DNA of 43,836 bases from Ruminiclostridium sp. (GTDB lineage: Bacteria; Bacillota_A; Clostridia; Oscillospirales; Oscillospiraceae), in contig JAFXCU010000228.1 of assembly GCA_017521345.1 (NCBI GenBank), positions 1 through 43,836 of the forward strand, in the 5' to 3' direction. Made by a program: the position numbers and the translations under genes. The notes under the pieces were generated by a model, which did not search any database, was not told where the DNA came from, and saw only the letters and a program-made list of their open reading frames with translations. Of the stretch, positions 23,566 to 34,260 are shown one piece after another (position 1 is the first letter of the stretch; each line of letters starts with the position of its first letter).

Positions 23566-24294
23566 TTGCGAAATGAAATCATGGGTGTGTCTTTTGACAA
23601 CCTGACCCTGGCGGAAGCCATTGAAAAGGGAGCCGAACTGTCTGCCGGTCCTGGCTTTTCCTATGTGGTGACCCCCAACCCTGAGATCGTGAATATGGGC
23701 CGTGAGATGCCCGATTACCGGGAGATCCTCAACGGAGCCGGTCTGGTCCTGCCCGACGGCATCGGCGTCATCCACGCCGCCAAGATCCTGGGTACTCCCC
23801 TGAAGGAGCGGGTCCCCGGCATCGACTTTGCCACCGGCCTGCTGTCTAAGCTGGAGGAGTCCGGCGGACGGCTCTTCCTGCTGGGTGCCAAGCCCGGGGT
23901 GGCCGAGCAGGCGGCGGAAAACCTGAAGAAGAAATACCCCAAGCTGGTGATCTGCGGCACCAACGACGGCTATTTTAAGGACTCTGCCCCCGTGGTGGAG
24001 AAGATCAAAGCTGCTCAGGCCGACGTGGCCTTCGTCTGTCTGGGTGCCCCCAAGCAGGAGCGCTGGATGGCCGAGTTCGGCCCTCAGACCGGTGCCCACC
24101 TGATGGTGGGCCTGGGAGGTGTTCTGGACGTCTACGCCGGCAACGTGAAGCGTGCCCCGGTGATCTGGCAGAAGCTGGGCATGGAGTGGGCCTATCGTCT
24201 GATCCACCAGCCCAGCCGCATTGGCCGCATGGCAAAGCTTCCCCTCTTCCTGGTAGACGCAAAAAAAGAGAGCAAGAAACGAGGGAAGGCATGA
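23566..24294 (+). CDS. WecG/TagA/CpsF family glycosyltransferase
   Basis: 242 residues, GT26 family. These enzymes add N-acetylmannosamine or a related sugar to an undecaprenyl-linked GlcNAc on the inner membrane face, for teichoic acid or other surface glycans. Family motifs are TPNPE (36-40), LPDGIGV (62-68) and CLGAPKQERWM (158-168). The start is placed at TTG 23566 because AGGAG (23552-23556) lies nine bases upstream. The ATG at 23557 directly touches that site. The end overlaps tmk (ATGA). No other wall-polymer genes are in the window, so the polymer is unknown. Confidence 0.88.
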   Translation: MRNEIMGVSFDNLTLAEAIEKGAELSAGPGFSYVVTPNPEIVNMGREMPDYREILNGAGLVLPDGIGVIHAAKILGTPLKERVPGIDFATGLLSKLEESGGRLFLLGAKPGVAEQAAENLKKKYPKLVICGTNDGYFKDSAPVVEKIKAAQADVAFVCLGAPKQERWMAEFGPQTGAHLMVGLGGVLDVYAGNVKRAPVIWQKLGMEWAYRLIHQPSRIGRMAKLPLFLVDAKKESKKRGKA

Positions 24295-24983
24295 AGGGAA
24301 GACTGATCGTCATTGAGGGCACCGACGGGTCCGGCAAGTCCACCCAGTTTGCCCGCCTCTGCCAGCGGGCAGAGCAGGAGGGTCACCCCTTCCAGCGGCT
24401 GGTGTTCCCCCAGTACCAGGAACCTTCCTCCGCCCTCATCCGGATGTATCTGGACGGCCAGTTCGGCAGTAAGCCCGGGGATGTGAACCCCTACGCCGCC
24501 TCTGCCTTCTACGCGGTGGACCGCTACGCCTCCTGGAAGAAGGTGTGGCAGGGCCACTATGAGTCCGGTGGTCTGGTGCTGGCCGACCGGTACACCACCT
24601 CCAACGCCGTCCACCAGACCAGCAAGCTGCCGGCAGAGGAGCGGGAGGCCTTCCTCACCTGGCTGTCTGAGTTTGAGTACGACCGCCTGGGGCTCCCTGC
24701 CCCCGACCTGGTGATCTTCCTGGATATGCCCACCGAGAAGGCGGTGGAGATGCTCCGCCAGCGGGAGGAGAGCACCAACACCAAAGCAGACATCCACGAG
24801 ACCGACACGGCCTACCTGGCCGACTGCCGTCAGGCTGCCATTCAGGCCGCCGAGACCTATGGCTGGAAGCGCATCCCCTGTCTGGACGGGGATGGAAACC
24901 TCCGGCCCATCGAAGAGATCCATCAGGAGATTTGGCAGGCTGCCGAACCCCTGCTGAAAAAGGAGAACCAAACCAATGAGTGA
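24291..24983 (+). CDS. tmk: Thymidylate kinase
   Basis: 230 residues. It phosphorylates dTMP to dTDP. The P-loop GTDGSGKST lies at 10-18, the DRY motif at 99-101 (ADRYTTSN), and the lid region is LRQREEST. The form is slightly longer than the classical 205-215-residue enzyme, with an inserted LSEFEYDRLGL segment, like the deep-branching Clostridial thymidylate kinases. GAGGGAAGG lies before the ATG, inside the glycosyltransferase 3' end. It overlaps the next gene by 8 bp, which implies translational coupling. Confidence 0.9.
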   Translation: MKGRLIVIEGTDGSGKSTQFARLCQRAEQEGHPFQRLVFPQYQEPSSALIRMYLDGQFGSKPGDVNPYAASAFYAVDRYASWKKVWQGHYESGGLVLADRYTTSNAVHQTSKLPAEEREAFLTWLSEFEYDRLGLPAPDLVIFLDMPTEKAVEMLRQREESTNTKADIHETDTAYLADCRQAAIQAAETYGWKRIPCLDGDGNLRPIEEIHQEIWQAAEPLLKKENQTNE

Positions 24984-25557
24984 GATTGCCGAAGTGAAAA
25001 AGATCCTCCGGTCCCAGATCCGGGCCGCTCTCCGGGAGCTGACCCGGGAGGAGCGGGACTGGTCCGACCGGGAGCTATGCCAGCAGTTCCTCCAGCACCC
25101 CAGCCTGGAAAAGGCCCAGACCATCCTGATGTATTACGGCGTGGGCACTGAGATCCGCACCGACGCCATCCTGGAAGAGCTGCTGAAGCAGGGAAAGACC
25201 GTTTGTATGCCCCGGTGCCTCTCCGACACGGAGATGAAGGCCTACGTCATCACCGGCATGGAGGACATGGAGCCCGACCGCTACAACATCCCCGCCCCCA
25301 AGCTCACCTGCCCTGTGGTGGAGAGCAAGGACATCGACCTGATCCTCACCCCCGGCCTGTGCTTTGACAGCCGGGGCGGCCGCCTGGGCCAGGGGGCAGG
25401 CTATTACGACCGGTACCTGGAAGACTATGAGGGCGTTACCGTGGGCCTGTGCCGGGAGGACTTCTTCCAGATCAACCTGCCCAAAGAACCCCTGGATATG
25501 TGGGTCAAGTACGTCATCACCGAGGAGGGCCAGGTCTGGCCCCACAAGAAGGACTGA
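24976..25557 (+). CDS. 5-formyltetrahydrofolate cyclo-ligase
   Basis: 193 residues. It converts 5-formyl-THF to 5,10-methenyl-THF with ATP, returning the storage form to the one-carbon pool. The family signature GRLGQGAGYYDRYL lies at 135-148, and the N-terminal basic ATP-binding segment KKILRSQIRAALREL is present. The gene overlaps the tmk 3' end and precedes mltG by 39 bp. Proximity to tmk fits thymidylate/folate metabolism. Confidence 0.94.
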   Translation: MSEIAEVKKILRSQIRAALRELTREERDWSDRELCQQFLQHPSLEKAQTILMYYGVGTEIRTDAILEELLKQGKTVCMPRCLSDTEMKAYVITGMEDMEPDRYNIPAPKLTCPVVESKDIDLILTPGLCFDSRGGRLGQGAGYYDRYLEDYEGVTVGLCREDFFQINLPKEPLDMWVKYVITEEGQVWPHKKD

Positions 25558-25596
25558 CCCGATCCTTTGAACCAGATTCCATAGGAGGACAAGCAT

Positions 25597-26850
25597 ATGG
25601 AACGAGACAGAAGAAACTATGAGTACGAGTCGGAGTATCACCGCAGCAGCCGCCGCAGCAGCGACCGCTACGATGACCGGTATGACGACCGCTACAATGA
25701 CCGCCGCAGCAAAAACCGGTATGACGACGAGTACTTTGACCGCCGCCGCCCTGAGGAGCCTGAGCGCCGCCGCGCTTCTCAGAGTCAGGCTCAGCCCCCC
25801 AAGAAGAAAAAGAAGAAAAAGAAGCGCTCCACCCTGGGCAGCTCCATGACCTATATCCTCATGGTCTTTGGCATCTCTGCCATCCTGGCAGTGGTGGGCT
25901 GGACCATTGCCAACGACCTGCTGGCCCTGAACAAGGAAGAGGCCACCGCCAGCATCTATGTGGCTGAGGACGCCGATTTCGGCGACGTGGTGGACCAGCT
26001 CAAGGACAAGGGCATCATCAACTACAAGAGCGTGTTCAGTATCTTTACCACCCTTTCGGGCGGTCAGGATAAGATCTCTCCCGGTACCTACAACCTGAAC
26101 ACCGACATGGACTACCGTGCCATCATCAACAACCTGGGCTCCAGCTCGGCTGCCCGTGCTTCGGCTCTGGTGACCATCCCGGAAGGCTACACCATGGACC
26201 AGATCTTTGCCCTGCTGGAGGAGAAGGGTGTCTCCTCTGTGGCGAAGCTCCAGGACATGGCCGCCAACCACGACTATGCCTTCTCCTTCCTCCAGGACAT
26301 CCCCCTGGGAGACTACCACCGTCTGGAGGGCTACCTCTTCCCCGATACCTATGAGTTCTACATGGGCGAGGACCCCAAGTATATCATCAACAAGATGCTG
26401 GTGAACTTTGATGCCAAGGTTACTGACGCTATGCGCCAGCAGATCTGGGACAAGGGCTACTCCATCGGCCAGGTCCTCACTGTGGCATCCATGATCGAGA
26501 AGGAATCCGACGGCACCGAGCGTGCCACCATCTCCTCGGTCATCTACAACCGTCTGAACAACCCCAGCGGCGGCACCCAGGGCTACCTGCAGATCGACGC
26601 CACCATCCAGTATGTGCTGCCTGAGGGAGAGATCGTCACCAGCGACCACTACGCTTCCGTCCAGAGCCCCTACAACACCTATCTGAACAAGGGTCTGCCC
26701 CCCGGGGCCATCTGCAACCCCGGTCTGGAGTCCATTGTGGCCGCCATCAACCCCGAGAGTACCAACTTCTACTACTATGCTCTGGGCGATGACGACAAGC
26801 ACCACTTCTTCTCCAGCTACTCCGAGCATCAGGCCTTCCTGAATAGTTAA
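25597..26850 (+). CDS. mltG: Endolytic murein transglycosylase MltG with long Arg/Asp/Tyr cytoplasmic tail
   Basis: 417 residues. A single membrane helix (about 85-106) anchors an extracytoplasmic YceG/MltG domain with LEGYLFPDTY (243-252), the catalytic-glutamate motif ASMIEKES (297-304) and the LQIDATIQYVLP and GLPPGAICNPG signatures. MltG cuts nascent glycan strands and sets their length. The first 80 residues are cytoplasmic and low-complexity: repeats of DRYDD/DRYND, then a run of lysines before the helix. AGGAGG precedes the ATG. The order mltG then U32 peptidase resembles the Bacillus yrrL-yrrO region. Confidence 0.94.
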   Translation: MERDRRNYEYESEYHRSSRRSSDRYDDRYDDRYNDRRSKNRYDDEYFDRRRPEEPERRRASQSQAQPPKKKKKKKKRSTLGSSMTYILMVFGISAILAVVGWTIANDLLALNKEEATASIYVAEDADFGDVVDQLKDKGIINYKSVFSIFTTLSGGQDKISPGTYNLNTDMDYRAIINNLGSSSAARASALVTIPEGYTMDQIFALLEEKGVSSVAKLQDMAANHDYAFSFLQDIPLGDYHRLEGYLFPDTYEFYMGEDPKYIINKMLVNFDAKVTDAMRQQIWDKGYSIGQVLTVASMIEKESDGTERATISSVIYNRLNNPSGGTQGYLQIDATIQYVLPEGEIVTSDHYASVQSPYNTYLNKGLPPGAICNPGLESIVAAINPESTNFYYYALGDDDKHHFFSSYSEHQAFLNS

Positions 26851-26860
26851 CGAGGTACCC

Positions 26861-28075
26861 ATGAAGAAAAAGATCGAATTACTGGCCCCTGCCGGGGACT
26901 GGGAACGCCTGGAGATGGCGGTGGCCTACGGAGCCGACGCCGTCTACCTGGCAGGCACCACCTTCGGTATGCGCTCCTTCGCCGGGAACTTCACCCCCGA
27001 GGAGCTGAAAAAGGCCGTTGCCTACTGTAAGGACCACGGGGTGGACGCCCACGTGACCTGCAACACCATGCCCCGAAACGACGAGGTGGCCCGTCTGCCC
27101 CAGTGGCTGGAGCTGCTGGAGGAGGCGGGGGTCACCGCCGTCATCCTGGCGGATGTGGGCGTTCTGGGTCTGGCCAAGAAGTACGCCCCCAACGTGAAGA
27201 TCCACATCTCCACCCAGGCCAGCATCGTCAACTACCAGGCGGCCACCGCCTGGCACGAGCTGGGCGCTGACCGGGTCATCCTGGCCCGGGAGTTAAACCT
27301 GGAAGAGATCGCCGAGATCCGGGCCAAGACCCCCAAGAGCCTGGAGATCGAGACCTTTGCCCATGGCGCCATGTGCGTGTCCTACTCCGGCCGGTGCCTC
27401 CTGTCCAACTACATGACCGGCCGGGACTCCAACCGGGGTGCCTGCGCCCAGCCCTGCCGCTATCAGTACTCCCTGGTGGAGGAGAAGCGGCCCGGCGAAT
27501 ACTTCGACGTCTACGAGGACGAGAAGGGCACCTATATCATGAACTCCCGGGATATGTGCATGATCGACCACATCCCTGACCTCATCGCCGCCGGGGTGGA
27601 CTCCCTGAAGATCGAGGGCCGGGCCAAGTCGGCCTATTACGCCGCCATCGTCACCGGGGCCTACCGCCACTGCATCGACGATGTGCTGGCCGGCCGTCCC
27701 CTGAACCTCACCTGGCGGGACGAGGTGGAGAAGGTCAGCCACCGACACTATTCCACCGGCTTCTTCTACGGTCAGCCCGGCCAGTACACCTCCAACGCCC
27801 GGTACATCCGGGACTGGCAGGTGGTGGGCGTGGTGGAGGAATGCGACGAAAACGGCCTTGCCACCGTCTCCCTGCGCAACAAGTTTGCCGCCGGGGATGA
27901 GATCGAACTGGTGGGTCCCGATGTCCTGCCCGTGGCCTTCAACGCCCCCATGATGGAGGACATGGAGGGCTTCCCCCTGCGGGAGCCCCGTCACCCCCAG
28001 ATGAAGTTCAAGATCCAGTTGCCCTGTCCCGCCCCCCGGCTGTCCTTCCTGCGGGCCTGTAGGGAGAATTCCTGA
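26861..28075 (+). CDS. U32 peptidase family protein, probable tRNA uridine hydroxylase (TrhP-like)
   Basis: 404 residues. The N-terminal barrel starts with the typical ELLAPAGDWERLE. The four cysteines 172, 179, 195 and 199 (MCVSYSGRC and GACAQPC) match the iron-sulfur ligands of the U32 family, and the KIEGRAKSAYY motif follows. Characterised members (TrhP, RlhA) hydroxylate tRNA U34 or 23S rRNA using prephenate-derived chemistry. The older protease annotation rests on few cases. The position directly behind mltG matches the trhP genes of Bacillus, so the tRNA role is favoured. The stop codon lies one base before the next start. Confidence 0.88.
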   Translation: MKKKIELLAPAGDWERLEMAVAYGADAVYLAGTTFGMRSFAGNFTPEELKKAVAYCKDHGVDAHVTCNTMPRNDEVARLPQWLELLEEAGVTAVILADVGVLGLAKKYAPNVKIHISTQASIVNYQAATAWHELGADRVILARELNLEEIAEIRAKTPKSLEIETFAHGAMCVSYSGRCLLSNYMTGRDSNRGACAQPCRYQYSLVEEKRPGEYFDVYEDEKGTYIMNSRDMCMIDHIPDLIAAGVDSLKIEGRAKSAYYAAIVTGAYRHCIDDVLAGRPLNLTWRDEVEKVSHRHYSTGFFYGQPGQYTSNARYIRDWQVVGVVEECDENGLATVSLRNKFAAGDEIELVGPDVLPVAFNAPMMEDMEGFPLREPRHPQMKFKIQLPCPAPRLSFLRACRENS

Positions 28076-28076
28076 C

Positions 28077-28937
28077 ATGACTTATCTGTCTCGTTTCACC
28101 CTGCCCCGACAGGAACTGAGAGAGGGCACCCTGGCTGATCTGGTGAACAACCGGACCTGCTACAGCAACTTCTACCCCTTCCAGGTCTTTGACAACTGGG
28201 AGGAGGAGACCTTCTCCTTCGAGCCCATCACCGTCTTCTATGGCGGCAACGGCTCCGGTAAGACCACCCTGCTGAACCTCATAGGGGAAAAACTGAGACT
28301 GGAAAGGAGGAGCGTGTTCAACAGCTCCTCCTTTTTTTCAGACTTTGTAGACCTGTGCCGGGCAGAGGGCAAGGCCCCGGAGGGGAGCGCCGTCCTTACC
28401 AGCGATGACGTCTTCGACGACCTGCTGGACCTGCGGTCCCTGAATCAGGGCATTGACCGGGAGCGGCTGGACCTGCTGGCCGAGTACAAGGACCTGCGGG
28501 AGAGGGGCTTCCAGATGACCTCCCTGGCCGATTATGACCAGCTGAAGAAGGTGGTCCGGGCCACCCGCAAGAAGGCCAGCGGTTCTTCCTTTGTGAAGGA
28601 GAGCATTGGAACCAATGTCCGGGGAAAGTCCAATGGGGAGACCGCGTTCAAGTACTTTACGGATCAAATCCAGGAAAATGCCCTCTACCTCCTGGACGAG
28701 CCGGAGAACAGCCTCTCCGTCCAGCGACAGCGGGAGCTGGCAAAGTTTCTGGAGGACTCCGCCCGGTTCTTCCGCTGTCAGATCATCCTGGCCACCCATT
28801 CCCCCATCCTTCTGTCCATGACGGGGGCTCGTGTCTACGACCTGGACCAGCGGCCCATCCAGGTCCGGAAGTGGACCGACCTGCCCGCCGTCCGGGCGTG
28901 GTATGCGTTCTTCAAAGAGCATGACAGTGCGTTTTAA
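28077..28937 (+). CDS. P-loop (ABC-type AAA) ATPase of unknown role
   Basis: 286 residues, soluble. Walker A GGNGSGKTT lies at 56-64, a signature-like RGKSNGETAFKYF at 182-194, Walker B LYLLDEPENSLS near 203-214, and the switch histidine in ATHSPIL at 239-245. This is the layout of COG3910-type predicted ATPases related to SMC/RecF heads. The coil between the lobes is very short, so no SMC-like arm is present. GGGAG precedes the ATG, one base after the U32 stop, hence co-transcription with mltG-trhP. Function is unassigned, and no nuclease partner of OLD or Gabija type is adjacent. Confidence 0.82.
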   Translation: MTYLSRFTLPRQELREGTLADLVNNRTCYSNFYPFQVFDNWEEETFSFEPITVFYGGNGSGKTTLLNLIGEKLRLERRSVFNSSSFFSDFVDLCRAEGKAPEGSAVLTSDDVFDDLLDLRSLNQGIDRERLDLLAEYKDLRERGFQMTSLADYDQLKKVVRATRKKASGSSFVKESIGTNVRGKSNGETAFKYFTDQIQENALYLLDEPENSLSVQRQRELAKFLEDSARFFRCQIILATHSPILLSMTGARVYDLDQRPIQVRKWTDLPAVRAWYAFFKEHDSAF

Positions 28938-28958
28938 GCCCCTTTATCATCGATGCGC

Positions 28959-28989
28959 TTGACTGTAAACCAACTTGACACCTTATTCT
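28959..28989 (+). promoter_or_regulatory. MerR-type promoter of the MerR-RDD gene
   Basis: -35 TTGACT (28959-28964), 19-bp spacer, -10 TATTCT (28984-28989). The long spacer fits MerR control. A clear dyad is not visible in the spacer. Confidence 0.55.
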
Positions 28990-29019
28990 GACCATACCAA
29001 TGGAAGGAGGACGATGTCT

Positions 29020-30417
29020 ATGACCATCAAAGAAATGGAAGCACGCACGGGTCTGACCCGGGCCAACATACGGTTCTATGAGGCCGAGGGCCTCATCACC
29101 CCGGAGCGCCGGCCCAACGGCTACCGGGACTATTCCGAAGAGGACCTGGCCGTCCTCCAGCGGGTGAAGCTCCTGCGCTCCCTGCATATGTCCCTGGAGG
29201 AGATCAAGGCCGTCCAGGCGGGGGACCGCACCCTGTCCCAAGCCCTGGACCGGCACCTGACGAAGCTGGAGCGGGACCAGGCCGACCTGGAACGGTCCAA
29301 AGTGGTCTGCCGGGGGATGCAGACCGATGGGGCGGACTTCGCCACTCTGGATGCCCCCCGCTACCTCCAGAAGCTGGAGCAGACCGGGCAGGATCCCCCC
29401 GCCGAGTTTGCCGCCGACCAGCTCCCACGGGTGCAGGCCCCCTGGCGGCGGTACTTCGCCCGCATGTTTGACTTTTTCCTGTACACCTCCCTGCTGAACC
29501 TGGTGCTGGTCCTGCTGGGGGTCAACATCAGCGGCAGCGGAGCCGGTCTGAGCGTGCTGACCCTGGTGGCGGCCACGCTCATGATGCTCCTGCTGGAGCC
29601 CCTCTTCCTGTCCCGATGGGGGACCACCCCGGGCAAGGCCATTCTGGGTCTGTCGGTCACCTACCTGAATGGCAGCCGCCTGACCTACAGCGAGGCCTTC
29701 CGCCGCATCCAGCCGGTGCTTCTCCGGGGCATGGGCCTGAACGTGCCCATCTATGAGTGGGTCCGGTGGTACAAATGTTACCTGGACTGCACCGAGGGCA
29801 AACCTCTGCCCTGGGAGGGCGAGAGCGTCCTGGTTCTGCAGGACACCAAGCTCTGGCGTCCTGCAGCCTTGGCTGCCGTCTGGGTGGCGGTGGTCCTGGG
29901 TCTCTCCGGAGTCAGCCTTGCCATGGCTCCGCCCCACAACACCGGTGACATCACCGTGGCGGAGTTCTGTGAGAATTTCAATGACCTGGCTGACTACCAC
30001 GGGTTCGACCTGGGCTATACCCTGGATGACCGGGGAAACTGGGTGGAGGTCCCCAGAGAGGACAACGTGATCGTCCTCTGGGAAGAGGTGAGTCCCAGTC
30101 TGCCTGTCTTCACCTTCCGGGAGGAGGACGGCATCATGACCGGCCTGACCTATACCGTTGAGGGGACTAAGGGTGCCGTGTTGATCACGCCCTATGGGGA
30201 GCAAACCAGTTTGGCCCTGATGGCCTTTGTGCCTGCCCAAGAGGGGTACAGGATAAGCCTTTGGTCCAGTCCTCTGGATGCTGTGCTGGACGAGCTTTCC
30301 TCTGCCATGCCCCAGGTGGATGAAAGGGCCTTTGGGGTCCACATCACCTGTGTGAGCGATTGGGACCCCAGCCGGGAGGATGCCAGCCTGGTGTTCTCCA
30401 TGGACAAGGTGGGGTGA
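29020..30417 (+). CDS. MerR-type DNA-binding domain fused to RDD membrane domain
   Basis: 465 residues. The MerR winged helix is at 1-70 (KEMEARTGLTRANIRFYEAEGL, GYRDYSEEDL), with a short coiled coil to about 98. An RDD domain follows (143-280; ARMFDFFLY at 147-155, then SRWGTTPGKAILGL) with two membrane helices near 150-168 and 175-198. A third helix (280-302) leads to about 160 extracytoplasmic residues of unknown fold. The protein would be a membrane-tethered transcription factor. The start at 29020 is nine bases from AGGAGG, and ATG 29014 is too close. The promoter has a MerR-type 19-bp spacer, so autoregulation is likely. Confidence 0.85.
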   Translation: MTIKEMEARTGLTRANIRFYEAEGLITPERRPNGYRDYSEEDLAVLQRVKLLRSLHMSLEEIKAVQAGDRTLSQALDRHLTKLERDQADLERSKVVCRGMQTDGADFATLDAPRYLQKLEQTGQDPPAEFAADQLPRVQAPWRRYFARMFDFFLYTSLLNLVLVLLGVNISGSGAGLSVLTLVAATLMMLLLEPLFLSRWGTTPGKAILGLSVTYLNGSRLTYSEAFRRIQPVLLRGMGLNVPIYEWVRWYKCYLDCTEGKPLPWEGESVLVLQDTKLWRPAALAAVWVAVVLGLSGVSLAMAPPHNTGDITVAEFCENFNDLADYHGFDLGYTLDDRGNWVEVPREDNVIVLWEEVSPSLPVFTFREEDGIMTGLTYTVEGTKGAVLITPYGEQTSLALMAFVPAQEGYRISLWSSPLDAVLDELSSAMPQVDERAFGVHITCVSDWDPSREDASLVFSMDKVG

Positions 30418-30435
30418 GGCGGCACCCACGTGGTT

Positions 30436-30463
30436 GGGCCGATGTGGGCATCGGCCCCTACAA
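30436..30463. repeat. Short palindromic repeat with CCTACAA tail
   Basis: A 9-bp perfect hairpin (30436-30444 with 30449-30457) is followed by CCTACAA. It has the same plan as 30596-30624. Confidence 0.6.
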
Positions 30464-30479
30464 TGGGCTGTGGGGCAAA

Positions 30480-30532
30480 CTCCCTCCGTCACGGCTTCGC
30501 CGTGCCACCTCCCTCTGGGAGGGAGGCTTTGG
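30480..30532 (+). repeat. Palindromic repeat unit, type B
   Basis: CTCCCTCCG leads to a CACGGC/GCCGTG hairpin, then GCCACCTCCCT and a CCTCCC/GGGAGG hairpin. It is related to 30747-30802 and to the reverse complement of the right half of 21661-21794. Confidence 0.65.
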
Positions 30533-30595
30533 GGTATATACATCCTTTGCCCGTTCACAAACCGCCCGAAAGGTGGGTCGAACCCTATGGGTGGC

Positions 30596-30624
30596 GGGCG
30601 CATCGTGATGCGCCCCTACGACAA
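30596..30624. repeat. Short palindromic repeat with CCTACGACAA tail
   Basis: A 9-bp perfect hairpin (30596-30604 with 30607-30615) is followed by CCTACGACAA, parallel to 30436-30463. Confidence 0.6.
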
Positions 30625-30640
30625 CGTGACAGGTGCAGAA

Positions 30641-30689
30641 AAGGCTCCCTTGTGTAAAGGGAGCTGTCGCGAAGCGACTGAGGGATTGT
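30641..30689 (+). repeat. Palindromic repeat unit, type A
   Basis: A CTCCCTT/AAGGGAG hairpin, then GTCGC/GCGAC, then GACTGAGGGATTGT. Reverse complement of the left half of 21661-21794, with 25 of 26 bases alike over the first hairpin. Confidence 0.7.
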
Positions 30690-30746
30690 GCAGAGAAAGG
30701 GTCCGGTCCTAATGAAAGTGGATGCGAATTCGCAGCGCTTTCTGTG

Positions 30747-30802
30747 ACAACCCCTCCGCCTCGCATACGCTCGGCACCTCCCCTTGCACAGGGGAGGCTT
30801 TG
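30747..30802 (+). repeat. Palindromic repeat unit, type B
   Basis: ACAACCCCTCCG, a short GC-rich hairpin, GGCACCTCCCC and a CCTCCCC/GGGGAGG hairpin ending in CTTTG. Same plan as 30480-30532. It ends 28 bp before the alaS promoter. Confidence 0.65.
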
Positions 30803-30829
30803 TGGAAGGCAAAACCACCCGTTTCCATC

Positions 30830-30857
30830 TTGACAACCCTTGATTTTATGATAAAAT
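30830..30857 (+). promoter_or_regulatory. alaS: Promoter of the alaS T-box transcript
   Basis: -35 TTGACA (30830-30835, consensus), 16-bp spacer, -10 TAAAAT (30852-30857). The start point would be near 30864. Confidence 0.75.
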
Positions 30858-30863
30858 ATTTCT

Positions 30864-31179
30864 ATCATAGCGCAATATGGCGATGAGGAAACGAGCGGAA
30901 CACAAGCAAGCCCAAAGCGAGAGGGGGAGGGTGCAAGCCCCTTGGCGAGCCGGTCCGCAGCCACTTCCGAGCCGCCCGGGAGGACCGGGCCGACCCATCC
31001 CCGTTACCGGATGACCAAAGATGTAAGAATGGACTCCACCCCAAGCCTCGCAGAGTTTCGCCCAAAGGGGGCCAATGGGGGAACGGAGTGCCCCCATTCT
31101 TATAAATTAGGGTGGTACCGCGTAGTAAATTGCTTTTTTACTCCGCCCCTGAACCGTTCAGGGGCGGAGTTTTTGTTTT
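30864..31179 (+). promoter_or_regulatory. T-box riboswitch (tRNA-Ala, GCC specifier)
   Basis: The conserved T-box AGGGTGGTACCGCG lies at 31109-31122. Its TGGT can pair with the ACCA end of uncharged tRNA-Ala. The terminator follows at 31140-31179. Stem I can be drawn: GGAA 30887-30890 with TTCC 30965-30968, then an internal loop, then GCGGA 30895-30899 with TCCGC 30954-30958. The 3' side of that loop reads AGCCAC, placing codon GCC (alanine) at 30960-30962 followed by a purine, as expected of a specifier. Uncharged tRNA-Ala would stabilise the antiterminator and switch on alaS. Confidence 0.93.
31140..31179 (+). terminator. T-box terminator of the alaS leader
   Basis: A 14-bp perfect stem (31140-31153 with 31157-31170) is followed by TTTTTGTTTT. 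It is mutually exclusive with the antiterminator formed by the T-box sequence. Confidence 0.9.
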
Positions 31180-31213
31180 CCCCTGAAAAATATCAAATTG
31201 GAGGTAAGATCCT

Positions 31214-33862
<2,649 letters not shown>

Positions 33863-33870
33863 CTTTGCAA

Positions 33871-33891
33871 ACCCGCTTCGCTGGGCTTTGT
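33871..33891. repeat. Short repeat after alaS (copy 1)
   Basis: A 21-base sequence ACCCGCTTCGCTGGGCT-Y-TGT, 20 of 21 bases identical to 34612-34632. Its ends can pair. It fills most of the gap between alaS and the cupin gene. Confidence 0.6.
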
Positions 33892-33907
33892 ATAAGGAGA
33901 ACGTCTT

Positions 33908-34237
33908 ATGATCATTGATTTTGAATCCATCCCTCTGACTGTCGTTCCCCACATGCGGGACGGCGAGAAGGAGGTCCATCTGAGAAAGTACCAGGACGAG
34001 CTGGGCAAGATCATGCGTGGCAAGCTCATCCCCGGGGCTACCATCGGCCTCCACGTCCATGATACCAGCTCCGAGGTCATCTATATCCTGTCCGGTACCG
34101 GCAAGGTCCTGTATGAGGGGGAGTACCTCCCTCTGCAGGCCGGCACCACCCACTACTGCCCCAAGGGCAAGGGCCACAGCCTCATCAACGACAGCGATGG
34201 TGACCTGGAGTTCCTGGCCATCATCCCTGAACAGTGA
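33908..34237 (+). CDS. Small cupin-domain protein
   Basis: 109 residues, one cupin barrel. Metal ligands of motif 1 are His49, His51 and Glu56 (LHVHDTSSEVIYIL), and motif 2 gives His90 (PKGKGHSLIN). The IMRGKLIPGATIGLHVH start is typical of stand-alone cupins that bind small molecules or act as isomerases. The function is open. AAGGAG precedes the ATG. It lies between alaS and a HIT gene with no terminator on either side, so read-through from the alaS transcript is likely. Confidence 0.88.
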   Translation: MIIDFESIPLTVVPHMRDGEKEVHLRKYQDELGKIMRGKLIPGATIGLHVHDTSSEVIYILSGTGKVLYEGEYLPLQAGTTHYCPKGKGHSLINDSDGDLEFLAIIPEQ

Positions 34238-34260
34238 TTACAATCGAAAGGAGCATTCCC

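Noticed and set aside
28077..28937. Anti-phage defence system around the P-loop ATPase
   Set aside because: No nuclease, helicase or toxin partner is adjacent. It is coupled to the housekeeping mltG-U32 genes, so a defence claim is unsupported.
30436..30829. CRISPR array
   Set aside because: The repeats are palindromic modules in mixed orientation with irregular spacing and no constant-length spacers, and no cas genes are present.
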